DNA of 64,000 nt from JAFDZV01 sp035549015 (GTDB lineage: Bacteria; Bacteroidota; Ignavibacteria; OLB7), in contig DASZRW010000081.1 in NCBI GenBank assembly GCA_035549015.1, positions 22,113 through 86,112 on the forward strand, read 5' to 3'. Made by a program: the position numbers and the translations under genes. Under the pieces are notes generated by a model. The model was not told where the DNA came from, did no database searches, and saw only the letters and a list, made by a program, of their open reading frames with translations. Positions 47,794 through 57,033 of this stretch are shown here, one piece after another (within the stretch, counting starts at the first letter, position 1; each line of letters starts with the position of its first letter).

Positions 47794-48933
47794 ATGTCAG
47801 CAGGGTTTTCGACACGAGCCATACATGCCGGGCAGGAACCGGAGCCGGTGACCGGCGCGGTGAACGTTCCGATATTCCAGACTTCCACCTATGCACAGAA
47901 GGGAATCGGTGAGCACACCGGTTTCGAGTATGCGCGCACGCAGCACCCGACGCGCATTGCGCTGGAACGATGTATCGCCGATCTCGAGAGGGGAACCCAC
48001 GGCTTCGCGTTCGCGAGCGGGCTTGCGGCGATCGACACGGTGATGCGGTTGCTGGAGCCGGGTGATCACGTTGTTGCGGGCGACGACATGTACGGCGGAA
48101 CGTTCCGCCTGTTCGACAAGGTGTTGAGCCGCTACGGCCTTACGTTCAGCTACGTCGATATGCGCGACACCGCCAGCGTCCGCGCCGCGATCGGCGAGCG
48201 GACCAGGGTGATCTATGCGGAGACGCCGACCAATCCGATGATGCGTCTCTGCGATCTCGCGGCCCTCGGCTCCATTGCTGCCGAGACCGGCGTGCGGCTG
48301 GTTGTGGACAACACGTTCATGAGCCCCTACCTGCAGAACCCGATTGCGTATGGCGCATCCATCGTTCTCCACTCATCGACGAAATACATCGGCGGACACA
48401 GCGATCTGGTTGGCGGCCTCGTGGTGACCAACGATGCGGATATTGCCGGCCGGCTTGCATTCCTTCAGAACTCCTGCGGCCCGGTTCCAGGCCCGCAGGA
48501 TTGCTATCTCACGCTCCGTTCGCTGAAGACGCTCAGCGTGCGGATGGATCGCCACAGCGCGAACGCGATGGAAGTTGCAACCTATCTCAGCCATCGCTCG
48601 GACATCGGCACGGTGAACTATCCGGGACTTGCAACGTTTCCGCAACATGAGCTTGCAGTGCAGCAGATGCGCGGCTTCGGCGGCATGATATCGCTCGATC
48701 TCGGCTCGCTGGAGCGTGCCCGCACGCTCTGCGCCGGCGTTCGGGTCTTCACGTTCGCCGAATCGCTCGGCGGCGTTGAATCGCTTCTCTGCCATCCGGT
48801 CTCCATGACGCACGGTTCCGTTCCGCCGGAGCGGCGCGCGGAGCTTGGCATTACCGATGGCCTTGTCCGCTTCTCCGTCGGGCTGGAGGATGTGGCGGAC
48901 CTCATCGCCGATATCGAGCAGGCGCTGGCATAG
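47794..48933 (+). CDS. metB: Cystathionine gamma-synthase/lyase family PLP enzyme
   Basis: 379 residues of the trans-sulfuration (Cys/Met metabolism PLP) family. Visible hallmarks are the PLP-binding ASGLAAIDTVMRLL, YGGTFRLFDKV, AETPTNPMMRLCDL, VVDNTFMSPYLQNP and the Schiff-base Lys197 in HSSTKYIGGHSD. The C-terminal ESLGGVESLLCHPVSMTH is common to MetB and MetC-like enzymes. Synthase (MetB) and gamma-lyase (MccB/Mgl) cannot be separated reliably by eye, so the symbol is tentative. It is a single gene with its own repeat-rich leader. Confidence 0.85.
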   Translation: MSAGFSTRAIHAGQEPEPVTGAVNVPIFQTSTYAQKGIGEHTGFEYARTQHPTRIALERCIADLERGTHGFAFASGLAAIDTVMRLLEPGDHVVAGDDMYGGTFRLFDKVLSRYGLTFSYVDMRDTASVRAAIGERTRVIYAETPTNPMMRLCDLAALGSIAAETGVRLVVDNTFMSPYLQNPIAYGASIVLHSSTKYIGGHSDLVGGLVVTNDADIAGRLAFLQNSCGPVPGPQDCYLTLRSLKTLSVRMDRHSANAMEVATYLSHRSDIGTVNYPGLATFPQHELAVQQMRGFGGMISLDLGSLERARTLCAGVRVFTFAESLGGVESLLCHPVSMTHGSVPPERRAELGITDGLVRFSVGLEDVADLIADIEQALA

Positions 48934-48986
48934 CGGGTTGCCGCGGCGGGCCGCAGGTAGTGCGGAGCCGCGATGCGCCCCCGGCC

Positions 48987-49031
48987 GAACCGCGCCCCCC
49001 GTCGAACCGCGCCCCCCGTCGAACCGCGCAC
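48987..49031. repeat. 17-bp tandem repeat at a gene border
   Basis: GAACCGCGCCCCCCGTC occurs exactly at 48987-49003 and 49004-49020, followed by a partial copy (GAACCGCGC). It lies in the 193-bp gap before the DprE2-like gene. Confidence 0.9.
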
Positions 49032-49126
49032 CAGTTGCCGCGACACATTGCCGTTTCAGGAAGCCGGCGTCCGGGCGATGTCGGCTTCTGCCGTTTGATC
49101 AATCGCATCATGGAGAGTTCGAGTTC

Positions 49127-49879
49127 GTGAATCTACCCTGGAAGCATGCCATCGTTGTAGGCGCATCCTCCGGCATTGGGGAGGCGATAGCCCGGCGCCT
49201 CGTGCATGCCGGATGCCGGGTTGCGCTGATTGCCCGCCGCGCCGATCGGCTGGAGGCGATCTGCGCGGAGCTCAACCGCGAGGCGGGCTGGGAGGTTGCC
49301 CTTGCCGTTCCGCACGACGTTCACCGGCATGAGGAAATACCCTGGCTGTTCCAGAATTGTGCACTGCGTCTCGGCGGCATGGATGCAATCTTCTACGCGT
49401 CCGGGGTGCTTCCCCGCATTGCGCCGGATGAGTACGAAACGGCAACGGACGTCGAAACGATCCAGGTGAATCTGCTCGGCGCAATCGCCTGGCTGAACCA
49501 GGCCGCGCTGCGATTCGAGAAGACGGGGAGTGGAACGATTGTGGGGATCGGTTCGATTGCCGGCGATCGCGGGCGGCGGGGCAACCCGGTCTACTGCACG
49601 AGCAAGGCCGCGCTGGCCACCTACCTGGAGTCGCTTCGCAACCGGCTGGGGCGCAGAGGGGTGAAGGTGGTAACCGCGAAGCCCGGCTTCATCGATACGG
49701 AGATGACGCACGGGCTTGCGGGAATGATCTGGCTGATCTCCGCCGATCGCGCGGCGGAGCTTATCCTCAGGGCCGCGCGGCGTGGGCGCACGGTGGCATA
49801 TATTCCGGAACGATGGCGGCTCGTGGGGCTGGTACTCCGCATGATCCCATCGTTTCTCTTCCGGCGACTGAATGTTTGA
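49127..49879 (+). CDS. SDR-family oxidoreductase, DprE2-like
   Basis: 250 residues from GTG 49127, the only in-frame start close to the first strand. Rossmann motif VVGASSGIGEAIA (Gly12, 16, 18), catalytic Tyr156-x3-Lys160 (VYCTSKAAL), then KPGFIDTEM. The C-terminus TVAYIPERWRLVGLVLRMIPSFLFRRLNV matches the membrane-associated tail of DprE2, the 2'-keto reductase that converts polyprenyl-phospho-ribose to arabinose in mycobacteria. The next gene, 6 nt away, is DprE1-like, which supports the pair. The product pathway here is unproven. Confidence 0.78.
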   Translation: MNLPWKHAIVVGASSGIGEAIARRLVHAGCRVALIARRADRLEAICAELNREAGWEVALAVPHDVHRHEEIPWLFQNCALRLGGMDAIFYASGVLPRIAPDEYETATDVETIQVNLLGAIAWLNQAALRFEKTGSGTIVGIGSIAGDRGRRGNPVYCTSKAALATYLESLRNRLGRRGVKVVTAKPGFIDTEMTHGLAGMIWLISADRAAELILRAARRGRTVAYIPERWRLVGLVLRMIPSFLFRRLNV

Positions 49880-49885
49880 GAAGGC

Positions 49886-51382
49886 ATGTCCCAACTGACG
49901 AGCGAACAGATCGCGGCCGGCGAGGCCCGATCCATCCTTCCGGGGGAGAACCTGGAAGTGGTGGAGGGGTGGGGGCGCGCATCGAACTCCGTTGCCTACG
50001 TCTTCCGCCCCTCCACGTTCGATGAAGTACGAAGCGTGTTCGAGCTCGCGCGGCAGTCCGGACGCACGGTTGCGTTCCGCGGCGCGGGGCGCAGCTATGG
50101 CGACGCGGCGCTGAACGCCGAAAACGCCGTGCTCGATCTCACACAGCTCAACAGGATACTCGCATGGGATCCTGCAGAGGGCACTATCACTCTCGAGCCG
50201 GGCGTCACTATCCGGCAGCTCTGGGAATACGTTCTTCCGCACGGGTGGTGGCCCCCCGTTGTGCCGGGCACCATGTACCCGACGCTCGGCGGCTGCCTCG
50301 CCATGAACATTCACGGCAAGAACAACTACCGTGAGGGGCCGATAGGCGATCACGTGACGGAGTTCGATCTGCTGCTGCCGAACGGCGATCTGAAGCGGTG
50401 CTCGCGAACCGAGAACGTGGAACTCTTCGACGCGGCGATCGGCGGCTTCGGCATCCTGGGCTGCTTCACGCGCATCACGCTCCGGATGAAGCGCGTCTAC
50501 TCCGGGCTTCTGAACGTGGAGGCCATCACCGCCCGATCGCTGGATCACATGATGGAGATATTCGAGCGGCGCGCGGCGGGAGCGGATTATCTGGTGGGAT
50601 GGATCGATGCGCTGGCCGGCGGCTCGCATGTCGGACGCGGTGTGATCCATGCGGCGAATTATCTGGCCAACGGTGATGATCCTCATCCCGAACGGACGTT
50701 GCGCGTTGAAAGCCAGCAGCTTCCCGACCGGATACTCGGCCTTCTTCCGAAGTCCATGCTCTGGCGACTGATGCGTCCGTTCATGAACAACGCCGGAGTG
50801 CGCATCGTCAACAGCCTGAAGTATCATGCCGGCGCACTCCTCGATCGCCGCAGGGTGGTGCGGCAGTCCCATGTGGCATTCGCATTCCTTCTGGACTACG
50901 TTCCAAACTGGAAGCAGGCATACGGGCCCGGCGGCCTGATTCAATATCAGAGCTTCATCCCGCGCGGGCATGCGGCCGATGTGTTCAGGCGCCAGCTGGT
51001 GCTCGCACAGGAGGCGGGCTTCCCACCCTATCTCGCAGTGTTCAAGCGTCATCGGGCGGACCGTTTCCTGATGACGCACGGTGTGGACGGCTATTCGCTC
51101 GCGCTGGACTTCCGGATCACTCCGCGCAATCGGCGTGCGATCTGGGATCTGGCCGCGCAGCTGGATGAGATCGTTCTCGCCGCCGGCGGCCGTTTCTATT
51201 TCGCGAAGGACAGCACGCTGCAGGCTCAATCGGTTGAGCAGTATCTGGGGAGTGAGGCGGTGGATCGCTTCATGCGCCTGAAGCGGGAGTGCGATCCGGA
51301 GGGAATCCTGGAGACGAATCTCTATCGCCGGCTGTTCGGCGCGCGGGCCGGCGACGAGGCCTCGTTCAGAGGAGAGCGTTGA
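49886..51382 (+). CDS. FAD-linked oxidase, DprE1-like
   Basis: 498 residues with a vanillyl-alcohol-oxidase-type FAD domain: VAFRGAGRSYGDAALN (pyrophosphate loop) and PGTMYPTLGGCLAMNIHGKNN. The C-terminal domain includes YLAVFKRH, GYSLALDFRI and RFYFAKDS (Lys441). In mycobacterial DprE1 the same places read NICVDF and YTAKDS; by this alignment the benzothiazinone-target Cys387 is Ala406 here. With the DprE2-like gene it should epimerise the C2 of a polyprenyl-phospho-sugar. Ends 1 nt before the deaminase gene, so the operon runs on. Substrate and lipid carrier are inferred. Confidence 0.8.
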   Translation: MSQLTSEQIAAGEARSILPGENLEVVEGWGRASNSVAYVFRPSTFDEVRSVFELARQSGRTVAFRGAGRSYGDAALNAENAVLDLTQLNRILAWDPAEGTITLEPGVTIRQLWEYVLPHGWWPPVVPGTMYPTLGGCLAMNIHGKNNYREGPIGDHVTEFDLLLPNGDLKRCSRTENVELFDAAIGGFGILGCFTRITLRMKRVYSGLLNVEAITARSLDHMMEIFERRAAGADYLVGWIDALAGGSHVGRGVIHAANYLANGDDPHPERTLRVESQQLPDRILGLLPKSMLWRLMRPFMNNAGVRIVNSLKYHAGALLDRRRVVRQSHVAFAFLLDYVPNWKQAYGPGGLIQYQSFIPRGHAADVFRRQLVLAQEAGFPPYLAVFKRHRADRFLMTHGVDGYSLALDFRITPRNRRAIWDLAAQLDEIVLAAGGRFYFAKDSTLQAQSVEQYLGSEAVDRFMRLKRECDPEGILETNLYRRLFGARAGDEASFRGER

Positions 51383-51940
51383 ATGCGGCGTACCGTGATC
51401 ACCGTTGTCTGCACGCTGCTCGCCGTTGTGCTTCTGCAACTGGCGCTCTACTCCGGATGGATGGTGTTCGGCGGCCACCGGCCGTTGAAGCCTGCGGAGC
51501 GGGCACTGTTGATTCGGGAGGGGGATTCCGCCATCGCCCATCGTGAGGTTCCGGTGGCCGCCATGGTGTTCTACGGCGACTCGATGATCGGCGTCGGGCA
51601 CAACACCGTGCAGCAGGATTCCAACATCGCGGGGCATGCGGAGATCAATGCGATCAACAACGCGATCCGCCGTCTCGGGTACGAGCGCTTCATGCGGTTG
51701 GGAAGGGACTCGCTGCGTGTCGTCACGACGTTCGAGCCATGCCTGATGTGCCGCGGCGCGCTGCTCGAATACGGTATCAAGCATGTCGAGTTCATCAAGG
51801 GGAAATCGCCGTGGTTCTGGCTGCATGAGGACCTGCGCACCGCGGCATATCAGTTGAATCGTATGCAGCGCGACAACGGCGGGCTGCAGGACTCGCTCTT
51901 CGACGGCTATCACCGGCGATGGCCCGCAACCAATCCATAG
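51383..51940 (+). CDS. Membrane-anchored CMP/dCMP-deaminase-fold protein
   Basis: 185 residues. The N-terminus (ITVVCTLLAVVLLQLALYSGWMVFG, about 5-30) is a signal anchor, so the catalytic part appears to face the periplasm. The zinc deaminase motif is complete: His85-Ala-Glu87 (GHAEINAIN) and Pro119-Cys120-x2-Cys123 (EPCLMC). Such enzymes normally work in the cytosol on nucleosides or nucleotides. An extracytoplasmic version would have to act on scavenged nucleosides, or on a different amine. It starts 1 nt after the DprE1-like gene. Confidence 0.8.
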   Translation: MRRTVITVVCTLLAVVLLQLALYSGWMVFGGHRPLKPAERALLIREGDSAIAHREVPVAAMVFYGDSMIGVGHNTVQQDSNIAGHAEINAINNAIRRLGYERFMRLGRDSLRVVTTFEPCLMCRGALLEYGIKHVEFIKGKSPWFWLHEDLRTAAYQLNRMQRDNGGLQDSLFDGYHRRWPATNP

Positions 51941-51946
51941 ACGCTC

Positions 51947-52423
51947 ATGGCCGCACGCATATCGATTCTCGTCACCGTGCTCATCCTGATGTTCGCTGCG
52001 GTAACCGGCTGCGCCGATCGCTGCGCCGGTGTGATGTGTTCGCCCGCGCCTACACCGCTGCAGGTGGTTGTTGGTGATACCATCTCCGTGGATACGCAGA
52101 TCGTGGTGCTGCGCGGCACGCCTCCGGCCGATACCACCGTGGATACGGTGCTGGTGTTCCAGCGCCCGACTGCGCAGGCCGTTGTCACGCTCTGGCGTGT
52201 GCAGGGAGTGGATACCGTGGCGTTCGATACGCTCCGTCGCGACGGCTACTCCTACTATCGCCAGGATGTGAGCGGGCTGCCGGCACCATCCTTCATCGTG
52301 CGGGCGGAGCGCGGCACCAGGCATGTGTCGCAATCGAATCTCACGGTGCGGCATGTCGACGGCTGCTGCCCGTACGATGTGGTAGGCTACTACACGCTTG
52401 CCCTTCCGCTGGCCGCTCCGTAA
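51947..52423 (+). CDS. Small lipoprotein of unknown function
   Basis: 158 residues with lipobox AVTGC (Cys22). The mature part has Cys pairs near both ends (CADRCAGVMC and DGCCPYD), which suggests disulfides, and a Thr/Val-rich beta domain in between (VDTQIVVLRG, TVDTVLVFQRP). Not recognised as a family. It is the last gene of the DprE2/DprE1/deaminase run and is followed by a bidirectional terminator. Confidence 0.7.
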   Translation: MAARISILVTVLILMFAAVTGCADRCAGVMCSPAPTPLQVVVGDTISVDTQIVVLRGTPPADTTVDTVLVFQRPTAQAVVTLWRVQGVDTVAFDTLRRDGYSYYRQDVSGLPAPSFIVRAERGTRHVSQSNLTVRHVDGCCPYDVVGYYTLALPLAAP

Positions 52424-52461
52424 CCTTCTCACAGCCCCCTGCGGCGGAGCGCCGCCCGCGA

Positions 52462-52491
52462 AAAAGGCGCCGCATTGCTGCAGCGCCTTTT
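52462..52491. terminator. Bidirectional terminator between convergent genes
   Basis: AAAAGGCGC (52462-52470) and GCGCCTTTT (52483-52491) pair perfectly, with A-rich and T-rich flanks, so it works in both directions. It lies between the lipoprotein gene (plus) and the DUF547 gene (minus). Confidence 0.85.
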
Positions 52492-52541
52492 CGATTCTTC
52501 ATCCTCCGCGCGGCACCGTGGGTGCCTGTGAGCGGCTCGGC

Positions 52542-53300
52542 CTACCTGCTGTTGAGCGTCCAGTCGTATTCCTGGAAGGCGATCTTCACGGCGTCGGGTG
52601 TGGCCAGCCCCTTCTTCATGGCAGCCGTTCCGTACTTCTTCGCAAACTCCTTCAGTCCGTTGTCGCCGCCGAAGTCGCCCCTGTACCAATCGAAGATCTT
52701 CGAAAGCGAGAGCGTGTTCGTCTTCTCGTCGAATCGATTCTGCGATGATGCAAGATAGGCGGAAGCGTTGGCTGCGAGCTGTGCCCGGACGGTCTTGCCG
52801 GCGAACGCATGCGACTTGATGGGAGGGCAGCTCCGGGCCGCGCACACCAGCCCGAAATGGATCAGCGGCTCCTTGAACTTCGCGCGGATCATCGTGTTCT
52901 CGATCTCGTTCAGGGTGAGCATCTTCCCGGCCACCTTGAACTTCTTCGCATCGAAGAACCCCTTCACATCGGTCGGCTTCTTCATGCCGGGATTGTCCAG
53001 CACGTTCCTGATCACGAGCGCGTTGTAGGCATTGAGCCAGAAGGCAAGCTGCTCGTTCGATGAGAGAGAGGCAATCGATGCGGTCTCGAGCGACTTGAGA
53101 TAGGCCGCGAAGTCATCGTTGTTCCTGAACTTGCTGTAGTCCACGCGGCCGTTTGCCACGGCTGTGGAGAGGAGATGATCGAACTTCGAGTGATCGAACG
53201 TGGCCGCAGCGTCCTTCGCCGCCGCCGGGGCGACGAGCCCAACGGTGAGCGCAAGCATCACGAGGATCGGGCGCGCATGTGTCGAGAGTCTGTGTGTCAT
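52542..53300 (-). CDS. Exported DUF547 protein
   Basis: 252 residues with a signal peptide ending PAAAKDA. The DUF547 core is clear: DYSKFRNNDDFAAYLKSLE, SSNEQLAFWLNAYNALVIRNVLD, LTLNEIENTMIR and HFGLVCAARSCPPIKSHAF with its conserved CxxxSCP. The fold is thought to be cysteine-peptidase-like, but no activity is established. It is a minus-strand gene, probably transcribed together with or just after the tag gene upstream of it (73-nt gap). Confidence 0.9.
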   Translation of the reverse strand: MTHRLSTHARPILVMLALTVGLVAPAAAKDAAATFDHSKFDHLLSTAVANGRVDYSKFRNNDDFAAYLKSLETASIASLSSNEQLAFWLNAYNALVIRNVLDNPGMKKPTDVKGFFDAKKFKVAGKMLTLNEIENTMIRAKFKEPLIHFGLVCAARSCPPIKSHAFAGKTVRAQLAANASAYLASSQNRFDEKTNTLSLSKIFDWYRGDFGGDNGLKEFAKKYGTAAMKKGLATPDAVKIAFQEYDWTLNSR

Positions 53301-53373
53301 CGGTTGATTCCTTGAGTTTGTCGTCGATCGCGGCAGAGTGCGGCGTTGCCGTATCCCGCTGCGATGCGCGGCA

Positions 53374-53922
53374 TCATTGCCGCATCCATGGGGGGCTGGT
53401 GCGTTCGATCAGCGGGAACACCGGGCAGTCGTGCTCGTGCGCGCCCGGCAGGTAGCCGGTACTGACCAGAAACTCGTTCACGATTTCGCCACCAGTGAAA
53501 ACGAATGTGCGTTTGAACAACCGGCGCCATTCATCGCGCGTGAGCGGATGGTGCCGCTCCAGCCATCCGGCGAACGAACCGAACTCCTCGCGGAGCGCAA
53601 CGATGCGTCGCGCGTTCTCGATGACGGCGTTCACCTTCAGACGATTCCGTACGATGCCGGCATCGGCAAGCAGGCGTTCCTTCTCGGCATCACCGTATGC
53701 GGCCACGCGATCGATTGCAAACCCCTCGAACGCACGGTGGAAGTTCTCCTTCTTCTTCAGGATCGTGATCCAGGAGAGTCCCGCCTGATTGATCTCGAGA
53801 CAGAGACGTTCGAAGAGCGCGTTGTCGTCCGTGATCGGGAATCCGTACTCGGTATCGTGGTACGAGCGATGCGGCTCGTCGGGAGCCATGCTGCGAACGG
53901 CGAGGCAGTAGCTGGAGGCCAT
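53374..53922 (-). CDS. tag: DNA-3-methyladenine glycosylase I
   Basis: Tag removes 3-methyladenine from alkylated DNA. The 182 residues carry the family's helix-hairpin-helix core (LFERLCLEINQAGLSWITILKKKENF, AGIVRNRLKVNAVIENAR) and the base-pocket SYHDTEYGFP. Zinc ligands are preserved in type: Cys6, His21 (SYHD), and the C-terminal His/Cys pair in HEHDC. Length is normal. Followed on the minus strand by the DUF547 gene. Confidence 0.93.
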   Translation of the reverse strand: MASSYCLAVRSMAPDEPHRSYHDTEYGFPITDDNALFERLCLEINQAGLSWITILKKKENFHRAFEGFAIDRVAAYGDAEKERLLADAGIVRNRLKVNAVIENARRIVALREEFGSFAGWLERHHPLTRDEWRRLFKRTFVFTGGEIVNEFLVSTGYLPGAHEHDCPVFPLIERTSPPWMRQ

Positions 53923-54065
53923 CTCTTCACTTCATCCGGAATTTCTTAGCTTGCCCGCCTTGAGCCCGCTCCGTGCCGTGAACCACGAGGTTTCGAACGC
54001 AGCTTTGAGCACAAAGGGCCGGCCAGGTTTGATCACGCTCATCGACTGACAGCAGAAAGAGAATC

Positions 54066-54536
54066 ATGCCGACGATAATCGAAAGTTCATTCGAGACAAC
54101 CGGGCATCGATACGCCATCGCCATAAGCCGATGGAACGAATTTATCACAAAACGATTGCTTGAAGGGGCGCTCGACTGCATGAGAATGCACGGGGTGGAT
54201 GATTCCGCCATTACGGTGGTCTTCTGTCCGGGTGCATTCGAGCTGCCGTTGGTTGTCCGGAAGCTTGCCGGCTCCGGCCTGTACGATTCCGTGCTGGCGC
54301 TCGGCGCGGTGATTCGCGGAGCAACGCCGCACTTCGAACATGTGGCGGGGCAGGCGGCGAGCGGCGTCGCCTCCGCCGCCCTCACCACCGGTGTGCCCTG
54401 CATGTTCGGCGTGCTGACGGTGGATACGATCGAGCAGGCGATTGAGCGTGCCGGCTCGAAGGCCGGGAACAAGGGGTGGGAGGCGGCGATGGCCGCCATC
54501 GAGATGGTGAACCTGCTCCGCGCCATTCCCGGATAA
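54066..54536 (+). CDS. ribH: 6,7-dimethyl-8-ribityllumazine synthase
   Basis: The penultimate riboflavin enzyme. The 156 residues contain FNxF-equivalent SRWNEFITKRLLEGALD, the phosphate-binding GAFELPLVVRKLA, GAVIRGATPHFEHVAGQAASG (catalytic His in the GxTxHFxxV-like loop) and PCMFGVLTVDTIEQAIERAG. AAGAGAAT is 4 nt upstream of ATG 54066. The gene is alone; other rib genes are not in the window. Normal length and full active site. Confidence 0.96.
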   Translation: MPTIIESSFETTGHRYAIAISRWNEFITKRLLEGALDCMRMHGVDDSAITVVFCPGAFELPLVVRKLAGSGLYDSVLALGAVIRGATPHFEHVAGQAASGVASAALTTGVPCMFGVLTVDTIEQAIERAGSKAGNKGWEAAMAAIEMVNLLRAIPG

Positions 54537-54675
54537 CAGGGCATGTTCATGCAGTGCGCGGAACACATGGGGACAGATCTTCCCCTTGCACTGCGCCCAC
54601 GGAAGCCGTTGATTTCTCGATCATATGCTCTCGTTTCACTTGATCCGAGAATCGATTCACTAGCATCTGTCAGCA

Positions 54676-57018
54676 ATGATTTCCCAACAGACGCTTGGGT
54701 TGCGACTTCTTCTTCCGATCCTTCTTCTCGTGGCCGCCCCCCCGCTTGCACACGCTCAGGGCGAGTACGAATGGACGCTCTACAGCGCCCTGAACGCCAC
54801 GCAGGCGGTGGCGTTCGATACGGCGGGCACCTTCTGGGTTGCCACCACCGGCGGCGTCGTCGCCTATCATGCGGGGGACCGGTCGTTCCAGGTGTTCCAT
54901 ACCACCGATCAGATCTACCCGGAGAAGCAGGGGCTGCTGGCGCTCAACTCCACCGCGATCGCGTTCGATCCCTCCAACAACGACATGTACGTCGGCAGCG
55001 ATGAGGGGCTGGTAAGCATCCGGAAGGGGGATGGAGGCGCCTGGCGCTACTCGGCGGAGATCGCATCGATGAGCGAACGGCCAAGCCGCCGCATCAACGG
55101 CTTCGGCTTCCACAACAATCGCGTCTACTTCCTGTGCGACTTCGGCATCGGCGTCTACAACCCCGACGGCAACAGTTTCATCGAGTCCTATCTTCGCTTC
55201 GGCACCATCCCGCAGAACACGCCGGTGCACGGCATCCTCTTCTGGAACGATCGCATCTGGGTGGGGACCGACGGCGGGCTTGTCTCCGCGCCGTTCTCGA
55301 GTCCGAACCTCGCTGCGCCCGATTCGTGGACGATGTACCCCAGCATGGCAACCGGTGCGGTCTACTCGCTCGCGGTGCTGCGCGATTCGATGATCATCGG
55401 CACGGACAGCGGAGCAACCATGGTTGGCCCGGATGGAGGCTTCGCCAGGCGGAGCGATCTGCCGCTGGTGAAGACCTATGTCACCGCGAACGGAAACCAG
55501 GTGTCGGCCGCCTCGGAGATCGCAATCTATCTCTACAACGGAAGCACGTTCACGCTTGCCTCCGGCGTCCCCGATATCATCACCTCCACCGCGATCGGCC
55601 GCGACGGCGGCATCGCCGTGGGCCTGCGTAATCAGGGCTTCGGACTCTTCGCGAACCAGACGCTGACCACGCTTCAACCGAACGCACCGGCACTGAATCA
55701 GTTCACCGATCTCATCCGCACGGACGACGGCTCCATCTGGGCCGCGAGCAGCAGTGGCGGTTCATCGGCCAGTGCCGGTCTGTCGCGGCTGAAGAGCGAG
55801 TGGTGGCAGGATTACAGCAGTGCAAATCTCGCTGCCTTCAAGGCGGACAACGGCCAACCGAACAATGCGGTCTGGAACGTCGGCAACGGCCCCAACGGCC
55901 AGGTCTGGGCCGGCACGTACGGCATCGGCATGATCGTGCTGAACCCGACGGCGGACACCGTCGTTGATGCCACGCGCTACTTCGAGGGGAACTCTCCGCT
56001 GCGCGGGCTGCCGATCGACCCCACCTACGTGGTGACATGCAAGGCGGTCACCGATGCGAACAGCCGTACGTGGTTCACGAACTTCGATCCGACGTCGGCC
56101 AACGGCCCGGTACTCCTGGTGAAGCTGCGGAACGACGAACCGTCCGCAGACGGCACCGGCTTCGTGGGCTTCGTCTGTCCGTACAACATCCCGCGCGCCT
56201 TCCGCTGGCTGGCGATCGATGACTACGGGACGAAGTGGATGGGGCCGGATGCGGTCAACAACGCTCCGGGGCTGCTGTACATGAACGACGGCGGCAACCC
56301 CTCCGACCCATCGAGCGCAAAGTGGGGCATCCTCACAACGAGCGACGGCCTGCTGAGCAACCAGCAGACGGCGCTCGTCTCCGACAGGCTCGGCGAACTC
56401 TGGATCGGGACGCCGAGCGGGTTGACCGTACTCGTGAATCCCGGATCGGTTGTGGCCAGCCATGCCACACCGGTATTCCGGAGCATCCGCTTCTTCACGG
56501 ACATTTATGTGTATGCGGTTGCCGTGGACGCGCTGAACCGGAAGTGGGTAGGGACCGATCAGGGGATCTTTCTGTTGAACGCAGAGGGCGATCAGGTGCT
56601 CTCGAAGTTCACAACCGATAATTCACCCCTGGTGAACAATCAAATTCGTTCGATTTTGGCCGTGGATGCCACGGGAGATATTTATATTGGCACCAAGAAT
56701 GGCATGAACCGGGTGCGTACCATTGCGGTGGAGCCTTCCACCGGCGATGGACAACTGGCTCTCTCACCCCATCCGTTCAGAATTCCTTCGGCAGAGCCAT
56801 TGCGTATCAAGGGGCTTCCCTCGGACGCGACGGTCAAGATTTTCGGGCCGGGCATGACCCTGGTTCGCGAGTTCCCTGCGCCCGGTGGTGCAGTGGCATT
56901 GTGGGATGGCCGTGACGCATCCGGGAACGACGTTCCATCCGGTGTGTATATCATCGCGGCGGGGGCGGGCAGCGGCGACGTCGTTGCTGTAGGCAAAGTG
57001 GCAGTGATTCGGCAATAG
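54676..57018 (+). CDS. PorZ-like double beta-propeller secretion-surface protein
   Basis: 780 residues with a signal peptide ending LAHAQGEYEW. Two propellers of the two-component-regulator type (about 30-310 and 325-680) are built of blades such as RIWVGTDGGLVSAPF, RKWVGTDQGIFLL and LGELWIGTPSGLTVL. The last 90 residues form an FlgD-like Ig domain (WDGRDASGNDVPSGVYII). This layout fits PorZ, the T9SS attachment-complex protein that feeds anionic lipopolysaccharide to cargo in Porphyromonas. An ordinary two-propeller surface protein cannot be excluded. Sequence identity to PorZ was not measured. Confidence 0.7.
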   Translation: MISQQTLGLRLLLPILLLVAAPPLAHAQGEYEWTLYSALNATQAVAFDTAGTFWVATTGGVVAYHAGDRSFQVFHTTDQIYPEKQGLLALNSTAIAFDPSNNDMYVGSDEGLVSIRKGDGGAWRYSAEIASMSERPSRRINGFGFHNNRVYFLCDFGIGVYNPDGNSFIESYLRFGTIPQNTPVHGILFWNDRIWVGTDGGLVSAPFSSPNLAAPDSWTMYPSMATGAVYSLAVLRDSMIIGTDSGATMVGPDGGFARRSDLPLVKTYVTANGNQVSAASEIAIYLYNGSTFTLASGVPDIITSTAIGRDGGIAVGLRNQGFGLFANQTLTTLQPNAPALNQFTDLIRTDDGSIWAASSSGGSSASAGLSRLKSEWWQDYSSANLAAFKADNGQPNNAVWNVGNGPNGQVWAGTYGIGMIVLNPTADTVVDATRYFEGNSPLRGLPIDPTYVVTCKAVTDANSRTWFTNFDPTSANGPVLLVKLRNDEPSADGTGFVGFVCPYNIPRAFRWLAIDDYGTKWMGPDAVNNAPGLLYMNDGGNPSDPSSAKWGILTTSDGLLSNQQTALVSDRLGELWIGTPSGLTVLVNPGSVVASHATPVFRSIRFFTDIYVYAVAVDALNRKWVGTDQGIFLLNAEGDQVLSKFTTDNSPLVNNQIRSILAVDATGDIYIGTKNGMNRVRTIAVEPSTGDGQLALSPHPFRIPSAEPLRIKGLPSDATVKIFGPGMTLVREFPAPGGAVALWDGRDASGNDVPSGVYIIAAGAGSGDVVAVGKVAVIRQ

Positions 57019-57033
57019 CCTTACCTATACCTG

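Noticed and set aside
49133..52432. 1099-codon open frame opposite the DprE-like operon
   Set aside because: Spans several well-supported plus-strand genes and has shadow-like composition.
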